DNA of 64,000 bases from Kolteria novifilia (GTDB lineage Bacteria > Planctomycetota > Planctomycetia > Kolteriales > Kolteriaceae): assembly GCA_007748055.1 (NCBI GenBank), contig CP036279.1, forward strand, positions 5,580,001-5,644,000, in the 5' to 3' direction. Each line of letters opens with the position of its first letter. Within the stretch, counting starts at the first letter, position 1. The translations under genes and the position numbers were made by a program. The notes below the pieces were generated by a model. It was given only the letters and a program-made list of their open reading frames with translations. It was not told where the DNA came from and did no database searches. Below, in pieces: positions 8,425 to 17,444 of the stretch.

Positions 8425-10323
8425 CTACCGTACTTGGGCCGAGTCTCTCTGGCCGGCGATGCGGATCACTCCTTCGGTCGAGGTCGGTAAGCGGAAGATG
8501 ACGTCGAAGAGAGAGACCTTCGGGTGGTTCGGATTCGGGATGATCTTTCGCAGGACCGCCAGGCGGCGGTGCCACTGAATCACGTCGCCGGAAAACATCA
8601 CGGGCACCGCCGAGACCCGCCCCGGACCGGCGACGATCTCCGGATGCAACACCCGGATCGCCAGAGGCTGCCCCTTGTAGGTTAGGTCGATCGTCCCCGA
8701 GTCGACCCAGACCCGTCCCTTCTCGTCCCACCTGCCCGTCAGGTTCACGTCGCCGTTCCAAACTCGATCTTGCGGAGCCGTGTGGTTGAATAGCGGCCGC
8801 TGCAATGACGTTCCGGACATCTTGAGCGTCGTTTGCCCGTAGGCGGGCGGACGCGGTAGCCCATTGAGCTGGAACGTGCCTTGAGCGAATCCGGTCACCG
8901 GCATCGGGCGACCATACTTCTCCTGCATCAGTCCCGCGATGCGGCCGATGTTGGCGTTGATCGTTCCCTTGAGCGCGGAAAACGGCCCTGACGCCGTCAT
9001 GTCACCGATGAGCGACTTGATCGAAAGCGAGTCGACCATGAGTTCCTGACCGGGACGTTCGGAAAACGCGACGTCGGCGGCGAAGAGATCGGGCCAGACC
9101 TTGGTCATGCCGTTGACGACACCGACGAGATGACTCGTCTTGACCGACGCGGTCCAAACCGCCTTCTCCCCGGTGTGCCGCGATTGGCCCTCGGCGAGCA
9201 ACTGCCCGGTACTCAAATAGGCGGCGCCGTCGGGAAGAGACCACGGCGCCGCCGCTTTCAGCTTCGGAAGATCACACGCGACGCGAAGCGAGACATCGAG
9301 CGGGCGCCACGAACGGATCGGACCCGACGCGGCGATGTCCCCCCACAGGGTCGCGCTGCCCACGGTCGACGAGATGGTATTGGGAACAACGCGAAGTTGT
9401 CCTTTCTCCAGCGAGATCTCGACGGGAACCTCGACCTTTCGCAGCGTGATGCTCTTGGTCCCCCGGATGCCGGAGACCGTCATCTTGGCCGATTCGAGAT
9501 TCGACTTGAGCTCCAGCGTCGGCGGCTCGGACTGCCAGCTTCCCTCGAACGTTCCGTCCCAACCGCCGTCGAGCCGGATCGTCGACCCGCTCGACGCGAG
9601 CAAGGCGTCAAACGCGTCCCAAGGGAGCGTGCGTGCCTCCACGGTCCAAGAGAACTTGTCGGCCCTTCCTTCGGCGGCCTGTCGCCGCAGCGCCGTCAGG
9701 CTCAGCGAGCCTTGCTGATCGCCATGGCGGCACGTCGCCTTGCCCTCGAGGTGAAGAGTCGCGACCGGATCGACATCGTGATGGAGCAGGAACTCGCCGT
9801 CGGACAGTTCCCAATGGTCGTCGCCGGTTTCGACGACGACACTCGCGCCCGTGCAGCGGATGGTCTTCCAGCGCGGCGAGGACTCGCCACCCGGTTCGAA
9901 CGACGCGAGTAGCTGCTTCATCCGATCGGCCACCTTCGGGTCGTCGAGAACCAGCTTGGGGTCGTCAACGAGCAGACGGTCGCCCAGTGAACCGGAGAGG
10001 AGATCGATGAAGTTGGCGTTGAGATTGATCGCGGCGACGTTGAGTGTCAACTCGCCGTCAGCGCTCTTGAGCGTGAGATCGTGGAGGGTGGTCGGCGTAC
10101 TCCAACCGAGCGACGCCGAGCCGAGAGTCATCTGGTAGCCGTCGGGTGCGTGCGATCGCACGAAGGTTCCGACCGCACCCGACCGAGCGACGATCCCGGG
10201 AAAGAGATAGACGAGAAGCCCCAACACCGGGACGACGGCGAGCAGACCACGCACGATCAGTCGGCGCGAAAGAGAGAGCAAGGTCTCCTGTTCGCGCGCC
10301 CAGAGTGGCTTCGATTCGCCCAT
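8425..10323 (-). CDS. AsmA-like membrane-anchored protein
   Basis: About 632 aa from the ATG at 10323; a longer in-frame extension upstream is Arg-rich and not credible. After a short basic start, residues about 17-43 (IVRGLLAVVPVLGLLVYLF) form one membrane-spanning segment. The remainder is a long beta-rich region with the texture of AsmA/TamB-type proteins: repeated 'LTLKSADGELTLNVAAINL', 'GTINANIGRI', 'GTFQLNGLPRPPAYGQTTLKMSGTSL' patches, and a C-terminal 'GPGRVSAVPVMFSGDVIQW…FRLPTSTEGVIRIAG' block. AsmA-like proteins bridge the inner and outer membranes and move lipids. The assignment here rests on overall pattern, not a signature residue. It reads convergently toward the sulfatase, with repeats between. 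Confidence 0.65.
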   Translation of the reverse strand: MGESKPLWAREQETLLSLSRRLIVRGLLAVVPVLGLLVYLFPGIVARSGAVGTFVRSHAPDGYQMTLGSASLGWSTPTTLHDLTLKSADGELTLNVAAINLNANFIDLLSGSLGDRLLVDDPKLVLDDPKVADRMKQLLASFEPGGESSPRWKTIRCTGASVVVETGDDHWELSDGEFLLHHDVDPVATLHLEGKATCRHGDQQGSLSLTALRRQAAEGRADKFSWTVEARTLPWDAFDALLASSGSTIRLDGGWDGTFEGSWQSEPPTLELKSNLESAKMTVSGIRGTKSITLRKVEVPVEISLEKGQLRVVPNTISSTVGSATLWGDIAASGPIRSWRPLDVSLRVACDLPKLKAAAPWSLPDGAAYLSTGQLLAEGQSRHTGEKAVWTASVKTSHLVGVVNGMTKVWPDLFAADVAFSERPGQELMVDSLSIKSLIGDMTASGPFSALKGTINANIGRIAGLMQEKYGRPMPVTGFAQGTFQLNGLPRPPAYGQTTLKMSGTSLQRPLFNHTAPQDRVWNGDVNLTGRWDEKGRVWVDSGTIDLTYKGQPLAIRVLHPEIVAGPGRVSAVPVMFSGDVIQWHRRLAVLRKIIPNPNHPKVSLFDVIFRLPTSTEGVIRIAGQRDSAQVR

Positions 10324-10689
10324 TCCTGCTTCCAACGCTTGGTCCCGCGCCCCCAATGGAGGACGCCCTGATCGTTCGCCGCGAGTCCCTCGAGAGACTT
10401 GCAACGCCACGTATGCGAATTCGAGAACCCTGTAAACCCGGATTTCACAAGGGACGTGGGTCACCGGTCGCAAAGGAGCTTCCGGTCGACCAATGGTGGA
10501 GAGAGAGAACAGGCGCGGCCGGCGACGTCGGTCACCGTGTCGTCCGTGGCGAGCAGATCAAACGAGCGGTCCTGGGGAAGCGACGCGAGAAAGCGAAGCT
10601 GGCGAAGCACTGCCAGCCTCGACGATTGCTTACTCGGATGTTCACGGACGACCGGCGACCAATGGCACCCGAGATCGAGGGGCCGTCCG
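10324..10689. other. Intergenic, no gene seen
   Basis: About 366 bp separate the end of the TPR gene from the start of the AsmA-like gene, both on the minus strand. It should hold the promoter of the latter, but no convincing -35/-10 pair was identified. Open frames on both strands look random. Confidence 0.35.
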
Positions 10690-11886
10690 CTAGGGCTTCA
10701 CCTTGAAGAGGCTGGCGAGGCGGTGATGGACGTCGGCCGGCACGACCGCGACCAGCGCCGCATCGTCGGCGGCGACCTCGTCGTCCTTCTGGCGACCGAG
10801 ATACATGACACCGGCTCGAAGTAGCTCCTGAACCGTCTCCGACGTCGGGGCCTTGGGGCCGACGTTCTGGGAGAGGACCGAAGCCGGCACGTAGCCACCA
10901 CACTGGATGATGGTCTTGAGCAGACGAACGCATGTCGGTGTCAGGCTCTTCAGAAGCCGGCTGAGGAAGGACTTCTGCAGGAGCACCCGAGCGATCTCCG
11001 CCCGCTGGTAGTCCGCGCGGGTCTTGCCCAACAAGCCGAGCTCGTCGTAGAGCCGATGTGTGTACTTGCCGCCGGCGCGTTTCAGGATCTGCGCCAGGGT
11101 CATTTCCTCGTCGATGACCATCGACAGCGTCGCCATCGGCTCGATCGTGATGGCATCCATCTCGTCCATGAATCGCTCGTGATCTGACAGTTCGACGGCC
11201 TCCTCGTCAGCGACAACGGTCGCGAAGTTTCGGAACGGTAGGACGGCCGGCTCATCCTCCTCGATCTCCCGATCGAAGAGCTTGGCCTCCTTGAGCCGAT
11301 CGCGAATACGACGCCTCAGGGTGACAAACGCCTCATCGTCCCCGCAGCGGTACTTGATTTGGGCCAGCACGAGCTCCACATCGTCGAAGCGACGATCGAG
11401 CAAGAGCCCCTCGACGAAGTTTTGCACGACGATCGGATCGTCGACCTTCTGGGCATAAGCCTTCTGCAAGAGAACCAGCCCCGAGGCAACATCGCCGGCT
11501 CGAGCCAGTTGCAGGGCGTAGGCGCTCGACTTGCGGGCGTCGCTCGGATCGAGACGCGAGGCGTGCTCGTAGTGGTCGAACGCGTCGTGATCGGAGCCCT
11601 CCTCCTCGTCGAGTTCATTGCAACGAGCGAAGAGGTAGTGCCCATCGGCGTTATCCGGATCGTGGGCCAGGACCTCGCGAAGAGCCTCGCGGGCCAGGTC
11701 GTAGTCGGCACGCTGAAAGTAGGTCTCCCCGATCAGCAAATGGGCGTGGGCCAAGAGGTCGGGATCGACAGCAGGCAGTCCGACCAAACGCCGGAGCATG
11801 CGAAGGCCTTCCGTGGTGCGAAAGTCATCGAGGTGCGAGCGCCCCAGGTCGAGAAGCTCCTGGGCGAGATTGAGAACGGGGGCCAT
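10690..11886 (-). CDS. TPR-repeat protein
   Basis: A protein of 398 aa. The N-terminal half (about residues 1-175) contains tetratricopeptide-type helices: 'LIGETYFQRADYDLAREALREVLAHDPDNADGHYLFAR' is an almost canonical TPR pair, followed by 'AFDHYEHASRLDPSDA' and 'ALQLARAGDVASGLVLLQKAY'. A linker of acidic residues (about 200-245) leads to a C-terminal helical region of unknown type (about 255-398, 'LAQILKRAGGKYTHRLYDELGLLGKTRADYQRAEIA…'). No signal peptide or membrane segment, so it is probably a cytoplasmic adaptor. The start has a strong AGGGAGG ribosome-binding site five bases before the ATG. It is divergent from the HDOD gene. Confidence 0.8.
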   Translation of the reverse strand: MAPVLNLAQELLDLGRSHLDDFRTTEGLRMLRRLVGLPAVDPDLLAHAHLLIGETYFQRADYDLAREALREVLAHDPDNADGHYLFARCNELDEEEGSDHDAFDHYEHASRLDPSDARKSSAYALQLARAGDVASGLVLLQKAYAQKVDDPIVVQNFVEGLLLDRRFDDVELVLAQIKYRCGDDEAFVTLRRRIRDRLKEAKLFDREIEEDEPAVLPFRNFATVVADEEAVELSDHERFMDEMDAITIEPMATLSMVIDEEMTLAQILKRAGGKYTHRLYDELGLLGKTRADYQRAEIARVLLQKSFLSRLLKSLTPTCVRLLKTIIQCGGYVPASVLSQNVGPKAPTSETVQELLRAGVMYLGRQKDDEVAADDAALVAVVPADVHHRLASLFKVKP

Positions 11887-12219
11887 GCGTACCTCCCTGT
11901 ACCATGAGCCAAGTTGGCTGCCATCACCGCGTCCATGCGGCTCAAGACACGGAGTTTACCCGAGGAATCACGATTGGCAAGAAAAACATGCGCGGAGGCC
12001 CAAACAGTCGTCCCCTTTTGGTGCAACTCCTTGTGGGCAAAGCCATTGTCACGAGAGTTTTTTGTTGTCCATACGCTCCATACCGAGATTTGCGGAGATT
12101 TAGCAAAGAACCAATTTCATCGCGAGTTGTTTACACCAAGAGCGGAATCACACCCTATGCTTAGGGAGAGGAACTCTTCTTGCGACAGGATCGGGAAGCC
12201 CTCATTAAAGAGACAACGG
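11887..12219. other. Divergent promoter region between TPR and HDOD genes
   Basis: About 333 bp that must drive both neighbours. The part around 12040-12170 is more AT-rich than its surroundings. TTGTTTACA (about 12128) and TATGCT (about 12158) resemble promoter boxes but are spaced too widely to call. Nothing else was seen. Confidence 0.35.
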
Positions 12220-13158
12220 ATGAGCGGATCGCTCGAAATGAACAGTCAAACGGACGTCGCCGAACTGCCCGACCACTTTCAGAATTGGCCGGAGATTCGT
12301 GAGCTTCCAGCCCTATCGGGGGTGGCGAGTCAGATCATCCAGTACACCAGCCGCGAGCCGTTCGACTGGGATGGGTGCATCAAGCTCTTCGCGAGCGATG
12401 CCGGACTCTCCGCGAAGCTGCTCAAATTGGTCAATTCTTCCTATTACGGCTTGCGGCGGAGTATCTCCTCGGTCGATCGAGCCGCCCAGATGCTTGGCCA
12501 GAAAACGTTTCGCTGCCTCGCATTGGGACTTGCTGTCGCGGGTTCACTCCCCAAACCCTCAATCGAACCCTTCGATGGAGACCTCTTCTGGAGGGACAAC
12601 ATCACCCGGGCACTCTTCGGCAAGGGAATGGCTCATTTGGCAAAGACCTACGTCTCCGATGAAGTCTTCAGCTCCGCCATGCTTCAGAACATGGCCATTC
12701 CACTCCTGCTACATGTACGAGGAGCGGACTATTGCCGACTTCTCGAACGTCACCGAGACGAAGGCACGCCGCTCTACTTCCTGGAGACGGAACAGTACGG
12801 GTGGAATCACGCCCAGCTCGGTGGCTGGATCGCCGACAAGTGGCAGTTTCCCCCAAGCATTGTCGGCGCCATCTGTGGGCACCATGACAAAGTGGGTAAA
12901 CCCTCCACCTCCGATGACGATGCGATCATCGCCTTTTGGACCAAGGTCACGGCGTTGATCCCTTCGGCGAGAGTCCGCGACGTGCGGATCTGGCGACGGG
13001 CATTCGCCCAAGTCAAGGAGATCGCCCCGGACATCCCCTACGGTCCTCTGATGCAAAAGATCGACATGGGCGTCGAGCAGCTCTCCAAGCTCTTCCAGGA
13101 TCGAGATGCCGACGGCATCACCCTTTCCGAAGCCTACGAACTTTCCGAAGCGGAGTAG
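12220..13158 (+). CDS. HDOD-domain signalling protein
   Basis: About 312 aa from the ATG at 12220; the ATG at 12238 is also possible, and longer starts run through non-protein-like sequence. The HDOD domain occupies roughly residues 20-215: 'ELPALSGVASQIIQYTSREPFDWDGCIKLFASDAGLSAKLLKLVNSSYYGLRRSISSVDRAAQMLG' is the typical opening, with the 'VNSSYYG' signature. HDOD domains are catalytically dead relatives of the HD phosphohydrolases and act in signalling. The segment 'HAQLGGWIADKWQFPPSIVGAICGHHD' is the usual later part of the domain. No second output domain was recognised in the C-terminal 90 residues. Cytoplasmic. Confidence 0.88.
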   Translation: MSGSLEMNSQTDVAELPDHFQNWPEIRELPALSGVASQIIQYTSREPFDWDGCIKLFASDAGLSAKLLKLVNSSYYGLRRSISSVDRAAQMLGQKTFRCLALGLAVAGSLPKPSIEPFDGDLFWRDNITRALFGKGMAHLAKTYVSDEVFSSAMLQNMAIPLLLHVRGADYCRLLERHRDEGTPLYFLETEQYGWNHAQLGGWIADKWQFPPSIVGAICGHHDKVGKPSTSDDDAIIAFWTKVTALIPSARVRDVRIWRRAFAQVKEIAPDIPYGPLMQKIDMGVEQLSKLFQDRDADGITLSEAYELSEAE

Positions 13159-13281
13159 GAAATTGCCCGCGAATCGGACACGATAGGGGTGGTACGCGAC
13201 CGCGCCACGTCTGTCTCTTGTGTCGTTTTGGGATGACGGCGACCAGGCGCGATCGCCTTCTCGAGAGGCATCGCCAACCCC

Positions 13282-14610
13282 ATGAACCAAGCGACCATCC
13301 ATCGGCTGTTCCTAATCACCACCCTCCTCACGCTCGCGGGATGCGCTCGGCGAGAACCGGTCGAGGAAATCCGCGCGAAGACTTCCGACTCTCCCGTCAC
13401 GAAAGCTCCCGTCTCCCTCGCGGAGCAGGACTGGCCCTGGTGGCGTGGCCAATCCCGCGACAACCATGCTCCCGGCCAAAAGATCCCCGACTCGTGGAGC
13501 GAGTCCGAGAACGTCCAGTGGCGCATCGACCTCCCCGGCCAGGGTTGGTCCTCGCCCATCGTCCTTGGCGACAACCTTTACCTGACGACCGCCGAGGAGG
13601 ACTCGAGCCAACAGTCCCTCATCGCCCTCGACCGCAAAACCGGCACCGAACGCTGGCGACGCGTCCTCCACAAAGGCGCCCTGCCCAAGAAACACCACAA
13701 GAACTCCCACGCGTCGGAAACGCCCGCCTCCGACGGCGAGACGATCTACACCGCGATGGTCAACGACGGCCGGGTTTGGGTTAGCGCGGTCGACACCGAG
13801 GGGAAGGTTCTCTGGCAAAGCGACGTCGGTCCCTTCCGCTCCGAGCACGGCTACGGCCCCTCCCCGGTCCTGCACGAATCGTTGATCATCGTCAATGGCG
13901 ACAACCTCAACGACTGCTTCATCGCCGCGGTCGATCGCGAGACCGGCAAGATCGTCTGGCGCACCAAGCGGCCGACGACCGGAAACCACGGCGGCTACGC
14001 CACGCCGATTGTCGCCGAACTGGCCGGCAAACCGCAGGTCGTCCTGATGGGCATGGGGCAAACCAGCAGTTACGACCCCACTACCGGCAAACTTCTCTGG
14101 CGCTGCGACGGCCCCGCGGAGGTCGCCGCTTGCTCGGTCGCGTTCAACGACGATACCGTCTTCGCCAGTGGTGGCTATCCCGAGAAGAACCTGCTCGCGA
14201 TCGGCGCCGATGGCAGCGGTGACGTAACCGACACCCACGTCAAATGGAAGACAACCAAGAACATCACCTACGTCCCTTCTCCCATCCACCTCGAAGGCAA
14301 GCTCTTCCTTGTCAACGATCGCGGTGTCGCCAGTTGCCTCGACGCGACGACGGGCGAGGAACTCGGCAAGCGGCGACTCCCCGGAGCCTTCACCGCCTCC
14401 CCAACGCTGATCGGCGATCGGCTCTATGTGCCCAACGAGAAGGGAACCGTCTACGTCGTCAAGGCCGACCCCAGCTTGGAGATCATCACGACCAACGAGT
14501 TGGGCGAAGACTGCTACGCCACGCCGGTCGCGTCGAAGGGCCAGCTTTTTCTTCGCACGCACGGCCAACTCTTCTGTATCGGCGACGCCTCCGCCCAACC
14601 GTCGAGCTAG
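13282..14610 (+). CDS. PQQ-type beta-propeller lipoprotein (BamB/quinoprotein-like)
   Basis: A protein of 442 aa. The N-terminus is a lipoprotein signal peptide (FLITTLLTLAGC, with the lipidated Cys at residue 21). The mature protein opens with 'WPWWRGQSRDNHAPGQKIPDSWSESENVQWRIDLPGQGWSSPIV', the usual start of planctomycete proteins with repeated PQQ/YVTN-like blades, and continues with blades such as 'LIALDRKTGTERWRRVLHKG', 'VSAVDTEGKVLWQSDVG', 'DRETGKIVWRTKRP', 'YDPTTGKLLWRCDGPAEV'. There is no alcohol-dehydrogenase catalytic signature, so it may be a structural propeller anchored to a membrane. It is followed by the minisatellite region. Confidence 0.85.
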   Translation: MNQATIHRLFLITTLLTLAGCARREPVEEIRAKTSDSPVTKAPVSLAEQDWPWWRGQSRDNHAPGQKIPDSWSESENVQWRIDLPGQGWSSPIVLGDNLYLTTAEEDSSQQSLIALDRKTGTERWRRVLHKGALPKKHHKNSHASETPASDGETIYTAMVNDGRVWVSAVDTEGKVLWQSDVGPFRSEHGYGPSPVLHESLIIVNGDNLNDCFIAAVDRETGKIVWRTKRPTTGNHGGYATPIVAELAGKPQVVLMGMGQTSSYDPTTGKLLWRCDGPAEVAACSVAFNDDTVFASGGYPEKNLLAIGADGSGDVTDTHVKWKTTKNITYVPSPIHLEGKLFLVNDRGVASCLDATTGEELGKRRLPGAFTASPTLIGDRLYVPNEKGTVYVVKADPSLEIITTNELGEDCYATPVASKGQLFLRTHGQLFCIGDASAQPSS

Positions 14611-14784
14611 GCGTCTATCTGTCCGTCGATGACACGTGCAAGGCAGCGGGATGAGTCTTGACTCACCATGCGAGAGCTACCCCTCGATAGGTCGCGTGGC
14701 GATGACGTTGTCGACACTGCGGCGCTTCACCGACCATACCTTTCAATCTCTGACTCGAGCGAAGGTTGCATTGGAAGATTCCCA

Positions 14785-15216
14785 ATGTCCGAACCGCAAC
14801 GCCGATCTCCGATGTCCGAACCGCAACACCGCTTCTCGATGTCCGAACCGCAACGCCGATCTCCGATGTCCGAACCGCAACGCCGCTTCTCGATGTCCGA
14901 ACCGCAACGCCGCTTCTCGATGTCCGAACCGCAACACCGCTTCTCGATGTCCGAACCGCAACACCGCTTCTCGATGTCCGAACCGCAACACCGCTTCTCG
15001 ATGTCCGAACCGCAACACCGCTTCTCGATGTCCGAACCGCAACACCGCTTCTCGATGTCCGAACCGCAACACCGCTTCTCGATGTCCGAACCGCAACACC
15101 GCTTCTCGATGTCCGAACCGCAACACCGCTTCTCGATGTCCGAACCGCAACACCGCTTCTCGATGTCCGAACCGCAACGCCGATCTCCGATGTCCGAACG
15201 GCAACGCCGTTCTCTG
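14785..15216. repeat. 27-bp minisatellite, 16 tandem units
   Basis: Sixteen head-to-tail units begin at 14785 and recur exactly every 27 bases up to 15190. Each unit begins ATGTCCGAACCGCAAC and ends CGATCTCCG or CGCTTCTCG. Units 6-14 (14920-15162) are identical; units 1, 3 and 15 share the GATCTCC variant; unit 16 is diverged. Because 27 is divisible by three and no unit contains a stop, all six frames are open, giving nine-residue peptide repeats (for example MSEPQHRFS or RCPNRNTAS). No frame has a supported start or flanking domain, so I treat it as non-coding. Confidence 0.95.
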
Positions 15217-15222
15217 GCGAAG

Positions 15223-15327
15223 CCCAGGGTCGCGCTTCGCGCACCCTGGGTGCCGATCGAATGAACAAATCAACCCCGCAGGGGTTGTCTAGCCCCTTTC
15301 CCGCCTCGGGTTTTGGTTGACCCGAGG
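15223..15327. repeat. Three consecutive perfect hairpins
   Basis: Hairpin 1 (15223-15250) has arms CCCAGGGT and ACCCTGGG with an inner GCGC/GCGC stem. Hairpin 2 (15271-15287) has arms CAACCCC and GGGGTTG around GCA. Hairpin 3 (15304-15327) has arms CCTCGGGT and ACCCGAGG. None is followed by a T-run. They lie between the minisatellite and the oxidoreductase gene and could act as transcription or mRNA-end signals, which is inference. Confidence 0.75.
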
Positions 15328-15432
15328 TACTCCAGCGGGGAGGCTAAGATTGGCCTTTTTCGATGCCTCTTTCCGACAACGACGCCAGCGTGCGACGCGA
15401 CCACCCAAAACATCCCTCCGGAGACTTCCCTC

Positions 15433-16539
15433 ATGACTCGTCCCTATCGCGTTGGCGTCATCGGTAGCACCGGTCGCGGAGGCTACGGCCACCGACTCGA
15501 TGACTGTTGGCTCGCCGAACCCCGAACCGAGATCGTCGCCGTCGCGGATGACAACAAGGCGGGCCTCGCCCATGCGACAAAGCGGCTCGGCGTCGACCGG
15601 GGCTATACCGACTACCGCAAGATGATCGAGGAGACGAACCCGGACATCGTCGCGATCTGTCCTCGATGGGTCGACCAACATCGCGACATGGCGTTGGCCG
15701 CCGCCGAACGCGGCATTCACATCTACATGGAGAAGCCCTTCTGCCCGTCGCTCGACCAAGCCGACGAGATCGTCGCGGCCTGCCAGCAGACCCACGCGAA
15801 ACTCGCCATCGCTCATCCGACCCGCTACAGCCCGAAGATCGCCACGATCAAGAAACTGATCGCCGATGGCGCGATCGGCGAGGTGCTCGAATATCGCGGC
15901 CGGGGCAAGGAAGATCATCGCGGCGGCGGCGAGGACCTCTGGGTGCTCGGCACGCACGTCATGGACATGATCCGGGCGATCGGCGGCCATCCCCAGTGGT
16001 GCTTCGCCATCGTCTCCGAAGAGGGCGACCCGGTCACCGCCAAGAACGTCGTCGATGGCAACGAGGGACTCGGACCGCTGGCGGGCGACGCCATCCAAGC
16101 GATGTACGGCATGCCCGACGGCTCCACCGCCTACTTCGCCACCCATCGCAAGGCGGGCGGGAACCCGAGTCGCTACGGCCTGCAAATCGTGGGTTCGAAG
16201 GGAATTCTCGAACTCTTGGAAGGGCCGCTGCCGCCGGTCAAATATCTCGGCGATCCGAGTTGGTCGCCGGGCCGCAGCGGAGCAGAGTGGCAGAATGTCT
16301 CGTCGGCTGGGATCGGCGAGGAGGAACCACTCACCGACCCGCTCTACCGCTCGCGGCACGGCTTGGCGATCCGCGACTTGCTCGCGGCAATCGAGGAGGA
16401 ACGCGAGCCGATCGGCGGCATGGAAGAGGCACGCGGCGCGACCGAGATGATCGTCGCCGTCTTCGAGTCCCAGCGCCGAGGCCGCCCGGTGGATCTTCCG
16501 CTAAAGAACCGCAAGCATCCACTGTCAATGCTGGGATAG
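15433..16539 (+). CDS. Gfo/Idh/MocA-family oxidoreductase (cytoplasmic)
   Basis: A protein of 368 aa from the ATG at 15433. The N-terminal Rossmann fold starts at once with 'RVGVIGSTGRGGYGH', and the family's EKP motif is present in 'GIHIYMEKPFCPSLDQA' (Lys expected to be catalytic). The C-terminal half carries the family's beta-sheet substrate domain ('HVMDMIRAIGGHP', 'GLQIVGSKGILELLEGP'). There is no signal peptide, unlike the second family member at 20734. Such enzymes oxidise or reduce sugar-type alcohols with NAD(P). The substrate is not evident. It stands alone between repeat DNA and the DUF2335 remnant. Confidence 0.88.
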   Translation: MTRPYRVGVIGSTGRGGYGHRLDDCWLAEPRTEIVAVADDNKAGLAHATKRLGVDRGYTDYRKMIEETNPDIVAICPRWVDQHRDMALAAAERGIHIYMEKPFCPSLDQADEIVAACQQTHAKLAIAHPTRYSPKIATIKKLIADGAIGEVLEYRGRGKEDHRGGGEDLWVLGTHVMDMIRAIGGHPQWCFAIVSEEGDPVTAKNVVDGNEGLGPLAGDAIQAMYGMPDGSTAYFATHRKAGGNPSRYGLQIVGSKGILELLEGPLPPVKYLGDPSWSPGRSGAEWQNVSSAGIGEEEPLTDPLYRSRHGLAIRDLLAAIEEEREPIGGMEEARGATEMIVAVFESQRRGRPVDLPLKNRKHPLSMLG

Positions 16540-16626
16540 GGAATCAGTCGAGGACCATCGGTGGACAACAGTCGTGCGGTACTCAAACATCCTTCTGCCG
16601 TTCGACGACTGTGCCAGATCTGCTAG

Positions 16627-17224
16627 TTAGGACGATCGGTTCTCACCAGAGCCATCGGTCTCGGGCAGTTCTTGTTCAGCACTCGCTTCGTCTTCGCCAA
16701 CGTCCGATGGAGCGGAATTGGTCCAGTGGTCGGTGAGGAAGGCGATGACAATCGCCAATAGCACGGTGCCAACCAACGTCACACCAGCCCAATCGTGTCC
16801 GTAGAGGATGACGATCGCTGCGATGCCCCCAACCAAATACTAGCGTGACCACAAGACCAAAGATCTGCCCATAGCGATGTGCCCACTTGTCATTCTGAAC
16901 AAGCAGATCTTCGCGATCCTCAACCCTGTTCTCGATGGAATGTCGATGCTCCATCTCCTTTTCGTAGGTGGTGAGGATGCGGTCGGTGAATCCCGGACAA
17001 ATCTTCTCGTACTCTTTCAACTCATCAGGCGATGGTAGTGGACCGGTGCGGACAATCGACTGGCGAACGACGACGCGAAGACTCTCTTCGACGTAGTCCC
17101 TGATTAGATGTTCGACGTGACCGAGGTCGTTGAGAGGAGTCGGATCAACCGAAGGAGGAGTGTCCCTAGTTGATGGATGAGCGTCGGCCGGATTCTCGTC
17201 AGGAATTGCCTGATCGTCGGACAT
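16627..17224 (-). pseudogene. DUF2335-like membrane protein gene, frameshifted
   Basis: The start ATG (17224) is preceded by GCGGAGA. The first frame gives about 130 residues: an acidic Pro-rich N-terminus, then 'SPDELKEYEKICPGFTDRILTTYEKEMEHRHSIEN…NDKWAHRYGQIFGLVVTLVFG', which is the typical soluble part and first membrane helix of DUF2335 proteins. At about 16826-16840, next to a run of five C (plus strand), the reading frame breaks. The next frame continues perfectly with 'VGGIAAIVILYGHDWAGVTLVGTVLLAIVIAFLTD', the rest of helix 1 and helix 2, to a stop at 16627. Skipping one base restores one protein with two membrane helices. This is a genuine +1 frameshift mutation, a sequencing error, or, less likely, programmed frameshifting. 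Function of the family is unknown. Confidence 0.75.
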
Positions 17225-17444
17225 GGGGTCTCCGCAATGACTCTTCACCACGCGACAGAGGTGTCTTCTCTACAGCGATACCAAGATCTAGTTCGAGCTT
17301 ACGGCGATCTCGCAGCAGCCCCACCACATTGCCCGCGTACGCCGAACGCTCGCCCTTGCCGATACGAGCCCTCTTCCCTGACCGAGAAATGCGTGCCATG
17401 GTTGGACCGACATCAATGATCGACCCCATTCCTTTGGCAAACAT
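17199..17444 (-). CDS. Small ORF upstream of the DUF2335 gene
   Basis: A frame of 81 codons from the ATG at 17444 (a GTG at 17468 is also possible). The first residues, MFAKGMGSIIDVGPT, and the later 'VVGLLRDRRKLELDLGIAVEKT' look like a real small protein: a short basic start with a Gly-Ser-hydrophobic motif followed by a helix ending in a D-L-x-x-A-x-E-K pattern. Its end overlaps the DUF2335 start by 26 bases on the same strand, which suggests a two-gene unit. I know of no assigned function. Composition alone does not exclude a chance frame. Confidence 0.4.
   Translation of the reverse strand: MFAKGMGSIIDVGPTMARISRSGKRARIGKGERSAYAGNVVGLLRDRRKLELDLGIAVEKTPLSRGEESLRRPHVRRSGNS

Noticed and set aside
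13312-14598. 428-codon minus-strand frame opposite the PQQ-type propeller gene
   Set aside because: It is an antisense shadow caused by GC-rich codon use; the plus strand encodes a complete propeller with a lipoprotein signal. Similar shadows opposite tssF, tssG, hemE, ndh and others were left out.
14785-15216. CRISPR array
   Set aside because: The 27-bp units are directly adjacent with no spacers, and no cas gene is present.
14636-15320. Repeat proteins encoded in the minisatellite (several frames)
   Set aside because: All six frames are open because the unit has no stop and a length divisible by three. No frame has a ribosome-binding site or flanking domain.
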